Part shown: piece by piece, positions 46,740 through 54,472 of the stretch
Position numbering within the stretch: the first letter of the stretch is position 1
Layout: every line of letters starts with the position of its first letter
From: Deltaproteobacteria bacterium
GTDB lineage: Bacteria > Myxococcota_A > Polyangia > Polyangiales > Ga0077539
NCBI GenBank assembly: GCA_947477565.1
Contig: CANJUR010000023.1
Span: 1-59,636 of the forward strand
Length of the DNA: 59,636 bases
Reading direction: 5' to 3'
The notes under the pieces: model-generated
What the model was told of the DNA's origin: nothing
What the model saw: the letters and a program-made list of their open reading frames with translations, nothing else
Databases searched by the model: none
Made by a program: the position numbers and the translations under genes

Positions 46740-47966
46740 TCAGTGCAGGATCTGCGAGGCCGCGAAGGCGAGGACGCCCACGATCAAAAGCGCCACGAGC
46801 GCGAGCATGGCCATCGGGCGCTGCGCCTTCGCCGCAGGAGCGACCGGGGCAAGCACCGACATTGGCTGCGACGGGTGTGGCGCCTCGGGGGCGGCCGCCG
46901 ACGGAGGGTCGAAGCCGCTGAGAACAGGGTTGGCCTCCACAGAGTCTTCGGTGGTCACCGAGAGCGCACTCTGCTCGAGGTCGCGCCGAACGCCCACCAG
47001 CTCGGTCTCAAACTGCTCCGTAAGGAAACCTCCGAGCTTCATCGGCGATGCGCGCAGCCGGTTGCGGATGACGTAGTCCTCGAGGTCACGGGCCATCGCG
47101 CCGGCGGTGGCGTAACGGTCGTTGCGATCGCTCGCGAGGCCCTTCGACACGATCGCCTGAAGTTCCGGATACTCTGGCAAGCCACGATCGAGGAGCGCCG
47201 GAACCTCGCAGGCGCGCGCGATGTCGATCACCTCACGGCCAGGCTGAGCCTTGTACATGCGACGACCGCACAGGAGCTCCCAGAGAATGATGCTGGCGGA
47301 GAAGATGTCGGCGCGGCCGTCGATGCGCTCTCCACGAGCCTGCTCCGGGGACATGTACGCAGCCTTGCCCTCGAGTGCGCCATCGGGCAGTTCGACAATG
47401 TCCGTAATGGCTCGTGCGATGCCAAAATCGCAGAGCTTCACCTCGCCCTCAAGCGAGACGAGCACGTTGGACGGAGACACGTCGCGGTGCACGATGCCGA
47501 GTGGGTTGCCCTCGTCGTCCGCACAGCGATGCGCGTAATCAAGCGCCTGGAGCATCTCCAAAACGACGAAGAACCCAAACTCCGCGGGCAGTCCGATTTT
47601 CTTCTTGGACAGCTTGCGCAGCATCTGAGTGACGTCGAAGCCTTCGACGTACTGCATCGCGATGTACAGCCGACCCTCTTCGCGCCCGAGATCGAAGGTC
47701 TGCACGATGTTTCGCTGAGACAGCCGCGCCGCGAGCTTCGCCTCGCTGATGAGCATCGCGGCGAACGAGGCATCCTCGGAGTAGCGGTTGAGCACCACCT
47801 TCACGACCGCCAGACGAGAGGCACCCATCTGGGTGGTGCCGCGCGCCAGGTAGATCTCCGCCATGCCGCCGCGACCGATGTGATCGAACAGCAAGTAGCT
47901 TCCAAACCGCCGCGGGAGTTCGAACTCCGGCCCCTCTTTTTCTTCAGCCATTCGCGGTGGGACCAT
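46740..47966 (-). CDS. Ser/Thr protein kinase with C-terminal membrane anchor
   Basis: A 408-residue kinase started at ATG 47966, 20 nt after the upstream stop. Motifs are IGRGGMAEIYLAR, VVKVV with the ATP-binding Lys, the catalytic loop HRDVSPSNVLV (Ser where kinases normally have Lys), CDFGIAR and AYMSPEQ. An Ala/Pro linker and a final membrane segment (MAMLALVALLIVGVLAF) follow. The S for K substitution in the catalytic loop is frequent in myxobacterial kinases and compatible with activity. It is in an operon with a Clp ATPase and tlyA. Confidence 0.92.
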   Translation of the reverse strand: MVPPRMAEEKEGPEFELPRRFGSYLLFDHIGRGGMAEIYLARGTTQMGASRLAVVKVVLNRYSEDASFAAMLISEAKLAARLSQRNIVQTFDLGREEGRLYIAMQYVEGFDVTQMLRKLSKKKIGLPAEFGFFVVLEMLQALDYAHRCADDEGNPLGIVHRDVSPSNVLVSLEGEVKLCDFGIARAITDIVELPDGALEGKAAYMSPEQARGERIDGRADIFSASIILWELLCGRRMYKAQPGREVIDIARACEVPALLDRGLPEYPELQAIVSKGLASDRNDRYATAGAMARDLEDYVIRNRLRASPMKLGGFLTEQFETELVGVRRDLEQSALSVTTEDSVEANPVLSGFDPPSAAAPEAPHPSQPMSVLAPVAPAAKAQRPMAMLALVALLIVGVLAFAASQILH

Positions 47967-47986
47967 GCCCCCAACCCCATCGGCGA

Positions 47987-50350
47987 TCAAGGGTCACTCG
48001 CGACCTCGATGCGAAGCGTGCCGTCGGCGGACCAAACCATCGCGCTCGACCCGCGTGGCAGCCTGCCCCGCAGCACAGCTTCGGCCAGCGGTGCCTCGAT
48101 CAGTCGCGCCACCGCACGGCGCATCGGACGAGCGCCAAGCAACACGTCGTACCCGCCGCCGTCGAGCAAGAGTTCGACCACGGATGGGTCGATGGTCAGG
48201 GACACGCCCTGCTCTTTCTCAAGGCGACTCGCGCGGTCGGCCAGCAGGCGACGCGCCACCTCTGCGACCTCGGCTCGGGAAAGCGCGCCGAAGACCAGGG
48301 GCTCATCGATGCGGTTCCAGAGCTCGGGAGGCAGCGAGGCCCGGGCTGCGTCGAGCACGGCTTGCGACGCATCGGCACCCGGTTCGGTCGGCGTGCGCGC
48401 GCTCGCGAACCCGACTCCGCGTCGGGTCATCGTCGATTGAAATGCCTCCGCGCCGAGGTTGCTCGTCATCACGATGAGCGTGTTGCGGAAGTCCGCAGTG
48501 CGCCCGCGCCCGTCGGTCATCCGGCCCTCATCGAGCAGCCCAAGCAACGCCTGCAACACGTCGCGGTGCGCCTTCTCGATCTCGTCGAGGAGAATCAATT
48601 GCCACGGTCGCCGCTTTACCGCCTCGGTGAGCTGCCCGCCTTCGCCATAACCAACGTAGCCCGGCGGAGCCCCAACCAACCGCGCCACCGCGTGCGCCTC
48701 GGTGTACTCCGCCATGTCGAAGCGAGACATTCCCCCGTCGCCCGGGAAGAGCGCCTCCGCCAACGCCTTCGCGGTCTCGGTCTTCCCGACGCCAGTCGGA
48801 CCCAATAGCAGGAACGTTCCCAGCGGCCGCGCACCACGAAATCCGACCGCATTCCGACGCACCACATCGGCCATCCTCGCGAGTGCCCCGCGGTGCCCCA
48901 CGACCCGCGCCGCGAGGTGCTCCTCAAGCGCCAGCAGCCGCGCGTGATCGCTGCTCGCGACGCGCTCTTTCGGCAGCCCCGCGACGCCCGCGACGACCTC
49001 GCAGAGCGTGTCCTCGTCGAGCGCCGCGGCGCCTTCCCGACGTGCTCTGGCGAGCCCGAGGTCGAGCACCGTCAGGGTGCGCTCAGGCTGCGCGCGTCCA
49101 CCGATGAAGCGATCGCAGAGCGCAACCGCACGCTTCGCGAGGTCATCGCTCGCGGTCACACCGTGCTGCGACGAGAGCGTCCGGGCGCGGGCCACGACCA
49201 CCTCCATCACCTGCGCCGCGGGCAGTTCGTCGAGGTCGATGCGCTGCGCGCCGCGCTCGATCCACGGGTCGCTCTCGGCGATGCGACGGGCCTCCTCCGG
49301 GGTCGCGATTCCCACCCACGCGACGCGCCCCGATTGCATCCACGCTCGCATCGGTGCGAGCACATCATCGGGAGTCTCCCGAGCGGAAGTCCAGGCCGCG
49401 ATCGGGTCGAGCGCCACCACCACGTGACCGCGCGCGGCCCAGGCCAGCACCGCCCGCGCCGCCTCGGCCTCTTCGCCCCGCACCGCCGCCATCACGTCAG
49501 CATGGCGAAGGCGCAGCACCGCGCCGCCGGTATCTCGCGCGAGGGCCGTGAGCACCGCGCCCTTCCCCACGCCGGGAGCGCCAACCAGCAGTGATCCGCG
49601 CGACTCGCGCCGCTCCGTGGCATCGCGCAGGCGGGCCAGTTCGTCGTCGCGCCCAACCACGTCGAGTCCCGTCGTGGGTACCAGCCATCGGTCGAGCAGC
49701 GGGCTCTTTCGACGCGCCGTAGCCACCTCATCGGGGGCCTCGACGGGCTTCGCGCGCAACGGCCGGGGGCGCGCCGTCGTCGTCCGCGGTAGCGGGGGCG
49801 GAACCACCGGCTGCACGCGACGCGCATCGAGGGGAGAGAGCCGCGAGCGGGAGACCATCGCGCTCGCAGACGTAGGCACACGGGGAACTCCATGCGTAGC
49901 GGCAATGGAGGCCGAGGCCGCGGCGAGCTCGGCCGAGCGCGGGACCTCCACGCGCACCGGTGGCAGCGGGCCGCCCAGTGCGCGGGCGACCTTCGCAGGG
50001 TCCTGGCCGAGGGCGCGCAACACGCTGCCGGCGCCGCTGTCGGACAGCACCACCGCGGCGGCGATGAGGTGTCGCGCCGTGGGCTCCGGCAGGCCCTGCG
50101 CGGTCGCTAGCTGGCGCGACTGGGCCTGCGCGCGCCCGAGGGTTCCGTCGGGCTCCTGCTGCCGCGACATCGCGTGGCGCAGGTCTACCGTGCGTAGGCC
50201 GAAAGACCGCAACAGGCGCGCGAGGTCCGCCGAGCTATCGATGGCGACGGCCAGCAGGTGCAAGGTCGTGGGCGCGACGCGAGTGTCCTGGGCCAGGGTG
50301 ATCGCCCGCTCGACGAGCGTGCGGGCGGAGGGCATCGGCGAGGTCTGCAT
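47987..50350 (-). CDS. ClpC/ClpB-like AAA+ ATPase with degenerate first module
   Basis: A 787-residue Hsp100-class protein with an N-terminal Clp-N-like helical region and a Pro/Arg-rich linker. The first ATPase has a complete Walker A (GAPGVGKGAV) but Walker B reads VVALDPIAAW, lacking the glutamate after the Asp that hydrolyses ATP. The second is intact: LLLGPTGVGKTETAK, LILLDEIEKAH, GPP-type pore APPGYVGYGEGG. A GVGFASA segment sits where ClpC/ClpA carry the VGF/IGF loop that contacts ClpP. ATG 50350 (MQTSPMPSA) was chosen. It may be a specialised unfoldase. The kinase gene follows 20 bp downstream. Confidence 0.88.
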   Translation of the reverse strand: MQTSPMPSARTLVERAITLAQDTRVAPTTLHLLAVAIDSSADLARLLRSFGLRTVDLRHAMSRQQEPDGTLGRAQAQSRQLATAQGLPEPTARHLIAAAVVLSDSGAGSVLRALGQDPAKVARALGGPLPPVRVEVPRSAELAAASASIAATHGVPRVPTSASAMVSRSRLSPLDARRVQPVVPPPLPRTTTARPRPLRAKPVEAPDEVATARRKSPLLDRWLVPTTGLDVVGRDDELARLRDATERRESRGSLLVGAPGVGKGAVLTALARDTGGAVLRLRHADVMAAVRGEEAEAARAVLAWAARGHVVVALDPIAAWTSARETPDDVLAPMRAWMQSGRVAWVGIATPEEARRIAESDPWIERGAQRIDLDELPAAQVMEVVVARARTLSSQHGVTASDDLAKRAVALCDRFIGGRAQPERTLTVLDLGLARARREGAAALDEDTLCEVVAGVAGLPKERVASSDHARLLALEEHLAARVVGHRGALARMADVVRRNAVGFRGARPLGTFLLLGPTGVGKTETAKALAEALFPGDGGMSRFDMAEYTEAHAVARLVGAPPGYVGYGEGGQLTEAVKRRPWQLILLDEIEKAHRDVLQALLGLLDEGRMTDGRGRTADFRNTLIVMTSNLGAEAFQSTMTRRGVGFASARTPTEPGADASQAVLDAARASLPPELWNRIDEPLVFGALSRAEVAEVARRLLADRASRLEKEQGVSLTIDPSVVELLLDGGGYDVLLGARPMRRAVARLIEAPLAEAVLRGRLPRGSSAMVWSADGTLRIEVASDP

Positions 50351-50468
50351 CGAGTGCGCTGCGCTGCCACATCGAGAGGGGTGAGCGCCAGTTTCCGGCG
50401 CGCTCTGTCGTCTCAGGAGAGGTTTGGCTTCGCGCTCGCTCGCTGGGTAGACTCCGCCCCCTACTGCC

Positions 50469-50996
50469 ATGAACCGACGAACCCTGCTGGGTATGTTTCT
50501 GGGCGCCGCGGCGCTCTCCACCACCTCTTCTCTCCCCGCGCAAAGCGGTGGATCCATCGTGTTCGTTGCTCGACGCCCACCGCGGGATTTGGTTGGAAAT
50601 ATCAGGGGTTGGGCGGGTTCAAACCAGGTGCGAAGCTACGCCGAAGACGTGCAATCCCAGTCCTGGCGAGTGCAGTTCATGGCCTTCCTCGCCCGCCCCC
50701 CGCGCGCCGCTGAGGTCACGCTGGTGTTCTACAAGCTCGAGGGCCGAACCCGCCGCTACATCACCAACCAGGCCATCTCGCTGAGCAACCCCAACGACCA
50801 GGTGTTCTTCCACCAGGCGGTGCTCCATCGGTCGCCTGATGAGTTTCAGCCGATGGAAAACTACGAGGTCGCGATCACCGTGAACGACTCTCGCGGCGCC
50901 TCGGAGATCGCACGCGGACGCGTCGGCCTCGTGGGAAGACCCGATCGCCACGACGGCGTGGTGGACTTCACCGGCACCGCGCCTGTCGTGCACTGA
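50469..50996 (+). CDS. secreted protein of unknown function, Tat-like signal
   Basis: A 175-residue protein with the N-terminus MNRRTLLGMFLGAAALSTT. The paired Arg before a hydrophobic stretch resembles a Tat signal, and a likely cleavage site follows SSLPAQ. The mature part is a compact beta-rich domain (SWRVQFMAFLARPPRAAEVTLVFYKLE, VFFHQAVLHRSPDEFQPMENYEVAITVNDSRGASEIARG). I cannot assign a family. It is divergent from the Clp gene. Confidence 0.7.
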   Translation: MNRRTLLGMFLGAAALSTTSSLPAQSGGSIVFVARRPPRDLVGNIRGWAGSNQVRSYAEDVQSQSWRVQFMAFLARPPRAAEVTLVFYKLEGRTRRYITNQAISLSNPNDQVFFHQAVLHRSPDEFQPMENYEVAITVNDSRGASEIARGRVGLVGRPDRHDGVVDFTGTAPVVH

Positions 50997-51069
50997 ACGG
51001 CCACGAAATTCGCCGATAATTTGCGGTTCGATTCGCGTATCAGCTAACGGCACTTCAGTAACCAGATGC

Positions 51070-51108
51070 GGAGGTACTTCGGCCCGGACGGGGTCGCGGA
51101 GCACCTCC
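51070..51108. promoter_or_regulatory. inverted repeat upstream of the ParA-like gene
   Basis: GGAGGTACT (51070-51078) and AGCACCTCC (51100-51108) are complementary except one position and about 21 nt apart. It lies 22-60 bp upstream of the ATG. Given the RHH partner downstream, it may be an autoregulatory operator. A strong GGGAGG RBS (51120-51125) follows separately. Confidence 0.4.
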
Positions 51109-51130
51109 CGCGCTGGAACGGGAGGCGACG

Positions 51131-52258
51131 ATGGCGACCGCGAAGACGTGTTCGGTGTGCGAGAAGAGCTTCGAGCTGAAGTTTCGCTACCAGTTGGTGG
51201 AGGACGGCGCGGGCGTGCGTCACTTCTGCTCGCAGAAGTGCCAGCAGAAGCACCTCGGAGTGGACCGCGGCGCGGCCAGTTGCTCGCACTGCGCGAAGCC
51301 CTTCAAGTTGGAGTTCGCGTGGCAGGTGGTGGTGGACGACCACGGCACGCGCTTCATGTGCACGCAGCCCTGCCGGGACGCCCTGATCGCTGCGCCGCCC
51401 CCGGCCCCGGCGCGCGTGACGCGACGCATCGCGGTCTTCAACCACAAGGGCGGCACCGGCAAGACCACGACGGCCATCAACGTCGCGGCGGGACTCGCGG
51501 AGAAGGGCCTGCGGGTGCTGCTCGTAGACGTCGATCCGCAGGGCAACGTCGGCGTTTCGCTCGGCATCCGCTGCGAGACCACGCTCTACCACGTGCTCGT
51601 GCTCGGGGCCGATCCGCGCGACGTCGCGGTGTCCGTACGCTCAAACCTCGACGTGATCACATCGAACGAGACCCTCGCCGCGGCGGAGGTCTACCTGGCC
51701 TCGCGGCCCGCGCGCGATCGGGTGCTGCGCGAGCGCATGATGGGCAGCGACGCCTACGACGTGGTGGTGCTCGACTGCTCTCCATCGCTCTCGCTGCTCA
51801 ACCAGAACGCTCTCTGCTACGCCGACTCGGTGCTCATCCCGGTGAGTTGCGACTACCTCGCGCTCGTGGGGGTGAAGCAGTGCGTGCGCACGCTCGGACA
51901 CGTGCACGAGCAGCTCAAGCACCCGGTGTACATTCTCGGGGTGATACCGACCTTCTACGACGCGCGGCACAAGCTCGGGCGCGAGGTCACGGACACCCTG
52001 CAGAAGAAGTTCGAAGACCTCTGCTTTCCGCCGGTGCGCGCCAACATGAAGCTGCGCGAGGCGCCCGCGGCGAAGCAGACCATCTTCGAGTACGCGCCGG
52101 ACTCCCACGGCGCAGAGGACTACCGGACCGTCGTCGATCGCGTGCTGCAAGCCGTGCAGCGCGACCAGAAGTCGGTGGCGCCGGTGAGCGGAGAGATTGT
52201 CTCGCCGAAACGTGCGGGAGCGGCAGCAGCGATGGCGGCAAACCTGGAGGTGGCGTGA
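51131..52258 (+). CDS. zinc-finger/ParA-family ATPase fusion
   Basis: A 375-residue protein. Two MYM/TRASH-like Cys modules open it: Cys 7, 10, 33, 37 and Cys 51, 54, 77, 81 (C-x2-C...C-x3-C). Then a ParA/MinD ATPase begins at about residue 98: deviant Walker A FNHKGGTGKTTT, VDVDPQGNVG (Walker A' region), VVVLDCSPSL (Walker B) and the canonical ParA C-terminal half. GGGAGG 5 nt upstream decides the ATG. The stop overlaps the RHH gene start (TGATG). It could act in DNA partition or in positioning another cargo; the finger fusion is unusual. Confidence 0.9.
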   Translation: MATAKTCSVCEKSFELKFRYQLVEDGAGVRHFCSQKCQQKHLGVDRGAASCSHCAKPFKLEFAWQVVVDDHGTRFMCTQPCRDALIAAPPPAPARVTRRIAVFNHKGGTGKTTTAINVAAGLAEKGLRVLLVDVDPQGNVGVSLGIRCETTLYHVLVLGADPRDVAVSVRSNLDVITSNETLAAAEVYLASRPARDRVLRERMMGSDAYDVVVLDCSPSLSLLNQNALCYADSVLIPVSCDYLALVGVKQCVRTLGHVHEQLKHPVYILGVIPTFYDARHKLGREVTDTLQKKFEDLCFPPVRANMKLREAPAAKQTIFEYAPDSHGAEDYRTVVDRVLQAVQRDQKSVAPVSGEIVSPKRAGAAAAMAANLEVA

Positions 52259-52587
52259 TGGCGCGAACGACGTTCAAAGACCCTTCGCAGGGGATTCATG
52301 ACGTGCTCGGTGATGACATCGACACGGTTCTGCGCGAGCGCTTCTTTGCGCCCGCGTTTGTCGAGGAGACCGAGCGCCCAGGCCCGCGGCGCGCGGTGCC
52401 CGACGCGAAGGCCCGGCCGGAGCACTACAAAGTCATCTGCATCTCGCTCTATACAGAAGACCTCGATCGGCTCGATGCCTCGGTGCGCGAGCTGAAGCGC
52501 AAAGGGCACACGAAGGCGAGCCGCTCGTCAGTGCTGCGCGCCGCGATGATGCAACTCGACCTCGCGAAGGTGCCGCGCGGAATCTAG
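52258..52587 (+). CDS. ribbon-helix-helix-like partner of the ParA-type ATPase
   Basis: A 109-residue protein. A charged N-terminal tail (about residues 1-55) precedes a predicted ribbon-helix-helix: YKVICISLYTEDLDRLDASVRELKRKGHTKASRSSVLRAAMMQLD. Small basic RHH proteins commonly serve as the DNA-binding partner of ParA-type ATPases, so this is a ParA/ParG-like pair by context. It is coupled to the ATPase (1-nt overlap) and ends 4 bp past the convergent gene's stop. Confidence 0.8.
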   Translation: MARTTFKDPSQGIHDVLGDDIDTVLRERFFAPAFVEETERPGPRRAVPDAKARPEHYKVICISLYTEDLDRLDASVRELKRKGHTKASRSSVLRAAMMQLDLAKVPRGI

Positions 52588-53132
52588 TGCGAGCGGGCGC
52601 TGATGCGCACAGGCCGGGTCGAGAGTTCGTGCGCAAGCGAGGCGCGAGCGGGATCGCTCTGCGGGGTGATGTTCCATTCGACCATGCGGTCGAGGGCGAC
52701 GATTTCCATGGAGAGTTCGGTGACCGTGCGCACGTCGCAGCCCGCGCCTTCGGCGAGCGACTCCGGGAGCACTGAGCAGCGCGAGAGGGCACCGTTGACC
52801 ACCGCCTGCGCGGTGTGGACCGCGCCGAGTGACTCCTGGGCGCGCGCAACCACCAGACCGACCGCCCCGTCGTGCTGCACCGCGGCGGGGGTGCGGCTTG
52901 CGCTATCGACCACAAGGCGGGTCATTCCCTGATCGAAGTATCGGCGAAGGAGCACCCGCGTTGCGACGACATCGTCAGGGGCGCGCGCGACGCGGGCCTC
53001 GAGCGCGGCGAGGGATAGGCGCTCGGTCTCGCGGGACGGGTCGAGCACCGAACGCACCCGGACAAACCGGCCCGCGGACCACGCGACGGCGACGACGACG
53101 ACGATGACGAGTTGCGTGCGAAGCTCCATCAA
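52584..53132 (-). CDS. membrane-anchored protein of unknown function
   Basis: A 182-residue protein with an N-terminal membrane segment (LVIVVVVAVAWSAG) and a helical soluble region (LEARVARAPDDVVATRVLLRRYFDQGM) resembling a TPR-like repeat. It has two Cys residues in RCSVLPESLAEGAGCD that may form a disulfide. No family recognised. It is divergent from the XRE-like gene with a 19-bp gap. Confidence 0.65.
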   Translation of the reverse strand: MMELRTQLVIVVVVAVAWSAGRFVRVRSVLDPSRETERLSLAALEARVARAPDDVVATRVLLRRYFDQGMTRLVVDSASRTPAAVQHDGAVGLVVARAQESLGAVHTAQAVVNGALSRCSVLPESLAEGAGCDVRTVTELSMEIVALDRMVEWNITPQSDPARASLAHELSTRPVRISARSH

Positions 53133-53136
53133 GGCC

Positions 53137-53142
53137 TATGCT
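53137..53142 (+). promoter_or_regulatory. possible -10 element just upstream of the XRE-like gene
   Basis: TATGCT ends only 9 nt before the ATG at 53152, with TTGCGT 19 nt further up (53112-53117). If real, the transcript would be almost leaderless. Weak evidence; a spacer of 19 is slightly long. Confidence 0.25.
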
Positions 53143-53151
53143 ACCGCACGC

Positions 53152-53469
53152 ATGACGGCGGATGACATCAAGGCGCTCCGCAAGGAGCTAGGAATCACCC
53201 AGCGGACCCTCTCCGAGGCCATCAGGGTGGAGGTGACCGAGGTGCGCGCGTGGGAGGCGGCGGAAGCCTTCGCCACGAAGGCCCACTGCGAGGCGATGGA
53301 ACGACTGCGCGCGAACCCGCCGCCGAAGCCCACGAAGAACCTGTCGCCGATGCAGTTGCTGGGCGACGCGAAGTTCATGCTGCTGGTGCGCAAACTGATG
53401 GCGCACCCGAAGCTGCGCGCCGATGCCGAAAAGCTCGCGGCGGACCTCCCGGACCCCATCGATGTGTAG
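53152..53469 (+). CDS. XRE-like helix-turn-helix protein
   Basis: A 105-residue protein starting MTADDIKALRKELG. Residues about 4-45 form a helix-turn-helix of the XRE/Cro type (ALRKELGITQRTLSEAIRVEVTEVRAWE). The rest is a helical region with MQLLGDAKFMLLVRKLMAHPKLR. The longer frame upstream is not protein-like. It is probably a DNA-binding regulator; the target is unknown. Confidence 0.8.
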   Translation: MTADDIKALRKELGITQRTLSEAIRVEVTEVRAWEAAEAFATKAHCEAMERLRANPPPKPTKNLSPMQLLGDAKFMLLVRKLMAHPKLRADAEKLAADLPDPIDV

Positions 53470-53513
53470 TCGACGGTCGAAATGCTTGACGAATGCAGGA
53501 TCGGTCCCGTTCC

Positions 53514-54095
53514 ATGTCGGTTGAAATGGTGCCGCTCGGGGTGGAAGACATCAAGGTGATCCTCGACGAGCGCGCGTGGTCGCCGCGGCTGCTCGACGCG
53601 CACACGTTGCGCTGCACGCTGGACAGCGAAGCCGGGGAGATTCGGCTTGTGGTGCGCCACGCGGGGCCCTGGCTCTATCTCGCCGTGCTGCCGTTTCTCG
53701 ACCCGGTGGAGCTGAAGCCCTGGGGCGCCGGGAAGTTTCCGCCGCGCTTCCTCGGCCGCATTCTCGCGGTGAATTACAACCTCACCCTCGTGAAGTTTGC
53801 GCTCGACGACGACGGCGACCTCACGCTGCGCGCCGAGCTGCCCACGGAGTCGTTGCAGCGCGACGAAGTCGAAATCGCGCTCGACCTCCTCGTTGGAGTC
53901 ACCCAGCAGTACCGCATCCCTGTTCGCGACGCGCTGCTTGATGCTGGTCGCGCCACCGAGCGCTCCTCGCTGCTCCCGCCCGCGCCGGCCTCGCATCCGC
54001 CCCTCCCGGCGGATGACGCGATGGACCCAGAGCTAGCGATCGAACTGCACGAAGTCACCGTGGATCTCGCGTCCGAACGGCCGCCGAAGACCTGA
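53514..54095 (+). CDS. YbjN-like domain protein
   Basis: A 193-residue protein started at MSVEMVPLG. Residues about 20-140 match the YbjN/type-III-chaperone-like fold: RLLDAHTLRCTLDSEAGEIRLVVRHAGPWLYLAVLPF, then ILAVNYNLTLVKFALDDDGDLTLRAELP and EVEIALDLLVGVTQQYR. A charged Ala/Pro tail follows. It begins 44 bp after the XRE-like gene. Such proteins act as chaperones or regulators; the role here is unknown. Confidence 0.75.
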   Translation: MSVEMVPLGVEDIKVILDERAWSPRLLDAHTLRCTLDSEAGEIRLVVRHAGPWLYLAVLPFLDPVELKPWGAGKFPPRFLGRILAVNYNLTLVKFALDDDGDLTLRAELPTESLQRDEVEIALDLLVGVTQQYRIPVRDALLDAGRATERSSLLPPAPASHPPLPADDAMDPELAIELHEVTVDLASERPPKT

Positions 54096-54215
54096 CGATC
54101 GATTGATCACTCGCGTCGTCCGGAGGCCCTCGGGGAGCGCGCCGCGCAGTCGTGCAGTGAAGAGCGTGGGACGCCTCGACTGACCCACCGGAGGGGGGGC
54201 CCTGAATGGTTTTGA

Positions 54216-54462
54216 GCCTTCCCACAGTCGAGTCCGCACCGCTTCGAAAACGAAGCCGACCTGCCGGCCGACCTCGCGCACGCAGCCTTCCTCCAGGTGC
54301 CGCTCAACACCCTGGGCGAGCCGACCACCTTCTGCCATACCGCGCTTCTCGTCGCGCACGTCCAGCACCTCCCGGCAGAGTCGTTCTTCCTTCCGCCCGC
54401 CACCGCCCGCGCCCTGCGCCGACGCTCGCGAAGAGTCGGCGACCCTCGACGAAGACCCGTAG
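54216..54462 (+). pseudogene. probable gene remnant with frameshift
   Basis: Between the YbjN-like gene and the TPR gene, one plus-strand frame has the strong G/C third-position bias of real genes here and reads PHRFENEADLPADLAHAAF...PLNTLGEPTTFCHTALLVAH. Near 54430 the bias moves to another frame, which reads REESATLDEDP and stops at TAG 54460-54462. No start codon or RBS is apparent. I do not recognise the family. The rest of 54096-54472 shows nothing else. Confidence 0.4.
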
Positions 54463-54472
54463 CCGCGCCCGA

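Noticed and set aside
51131..52587. Chromosomal parABS near the replication origin
   Set aside because: No ParB with a parS-like site, no dnaA or gidA gene, and the partner looks like RHH instead of ParB.
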